Positions 63,613 to 64,000 of a DNA stretch of 64,000 bases are shown here, piece after piece. This DNA is from Planctomycetota bacterium (GTDB lineage: Bacteria > Planctomycetota > UBA1135): the NCBI GenBank assembly GCA_002705055.1, contig PAHY01000021.1:46086-110085 (forward strand), in the 5' to 3' direction. The position numbers and the translations under genes were made by a program. Position 1 is the stretch's first letter; every line of letters starts with the position of its first letter. The notes below the pieces were generated by a model. It did no database searches. It worked only from the letters and a program-made list of their open reading frames with translations, and had not been told where the DNA came from.

Positions 63613-64000
63613 TCACCTCCAAGGCTGCCGGCTCGACCGTGAATCGGGCCGGCAGCGCACCCCACGCCTCGCCGTCGAGCTCAACTTCGACGGCGCGCTG
63701 CGTTTCGGCTTCGACCAGCAGCGTGCGCGCCGCGTGGTAGCGGATGTCCGCGTGCTCGATGCGCGCGCCGCGATAGGTCTCGCCCAGCCGCCGCACCGCC
63801 TCGAGCCGTCCCAGGTCGCCGAAGACCGCGACCTGAAAGGCACCTGAATCCACTCGCGCATCCGGCGCGATGCACATGCCGCCGCCGAAGTAGCTCGAGT
63901 TGCCGATCGCGATCGCCTTGATCCGCTGCACCACCGGCGCGGTCCCGTCGATCGACCAGCGCACCCGCGGGTTGCGATAGCGCAGCAGCGCGCAGACCGC
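63593..64000 (-). CDS. diacylglycerol-kinase-like protein, C-terminal part (start outside window)
   Basis: The frame is open to the window edge, so only the last ~135 residues are seen. The sequence has IAIGNSSYFGGGMCIAPDA and VDSGAFQVAVFG, typical of the C-terminal domain of DAGK/YegS-type lipid kinases (the GGGM motif and the DxG pair). The catalytic N-terminal GGDGT motif would lie beyond base 64000. The apparent start at 63964 is a GTG inside the frame. It converges on the OPT gene with a 20-bp overlap. Confidence 0.78.
   Translation of the reverse strand, partial: AVCALLRYRNPRVRWSIDGTAPVVQRIKAIAIGNSSYFGGGMCIAPDARVDSGAFQVAVFGDLGRLEAVRRLGETYRGARIEHADIRYHAARTLLVEAETQRAVEVELDGEAWGALPARFTVEPAALEVISPRTG
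63624..63656 (+). terminator. hairpin after the OPT gene
   Basis: 9-bp perfect stem GCTGCCGGC / GCCGGCAGC with a 15-base loop, 12 bases after the OPT stop and inside the overlapping lipid-kinase-like coding end. No T-tract follows, so termination is uncertain. Confidence 0.35.

Overview
The window is GC-rich, densely packed bacterial chromosome with 4-bp ATGA/GTGA overlaps between many neighbours, several GTG/TTG starts and few strong Shine-Dalgarno sites. I see no rRNA, tRNA, insertion sequence, phage gene or CRISPR array. Several traits suggest a Planctomycetota-like organism. They include Ser/Thr kinases with the layout kinase - 'RARPVSMVSR' juxtamembrane - TM - WD40, ECF sigma genes beside kinases, an alternative complex III and many secreted BNR/WD40/TPR proteins. 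This is inference; no marker gene was searched.

Layout. 1-4.5 kb: a truncated BNR/sortilin-like propeller gene, a convergent BNR gene, a MoaD/ThiS-like protein, a small conserved hypothetical and a secreted Asp-box protein with a compositionally distinct C-terminus, closed by a bidirectional terminator. 4.5-9 kb: a membrane-anchored coiled-coil protein divergent from an ECF sigma factor that is translationally coupled to an atypical membrane protein kinase. 9-24.6 kb (minus strand): one long respiratory operon, actA-actB-actC-actDE-actF, a small membrane protein, Sco, then caa3 oxidase subunits II, I, III and IV. It ends with a second subunit-III-like protein, a SAM methyltransferase and a GT2 glycosyltransferase. 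It encodes quinol:cytochrome c oxidoreductase (alternative complex III) and its A2-type terminal oxidase. 24.8-30.7 kb (minus): lipA, E1alpha, E1beta, E2 with two lipoyl domains, and a second E1alpha, i.e. a 2-oxoacid dehydrogenase complex without E3. 30.8-36.1 kb: a membrane-anchored Ig-like protein, NhaA, a group-2-type sigma-70 factor with a CxxC-CxxC insertion, and a voltage-gated K+ channel with a C-terminal zinc-ribbon motif. 36.1-45.2 kb (minus): two very large exported proteins of unknown function and MutS.

45.2-53.9 kb (plus): an exported WD40-like protein, an exported thioredoxin-fold/terpene-cyclase-like fusion coupled to a small membrane protein, then a lipoprotein cluster (COG3014-like, two YcfL-like, LpoB-like) that resembles the ycfL-lpoB peptidoglycan synthase activator locus of gammaproteobacteria, and an acyl-CoA dehydrogenase. 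53.9-61.5 kb (minus): VWA lipoprotein, ECF sigma factor, secreted NxxG-repeat protein and a WD40 Ser/Thr kinase, in part visibly less GC-rich. 61.6-64 kb: an OPT-family transporter and the 3' end of a diacylglycerol-kinase-like gene that runs off the window.

The most noteworthy signals are the ActD-ActE fusion carrying a second cytochrome c domain related to that of oxidase subunit II; His-rich termini on several subunits of the same respiratory operon; two sigma-factor/protein-kinase modules; cysteine-cluster additions to a housekeeping-type sigma factor and to a nearby K+ channel; and the duplicated E1alpha.
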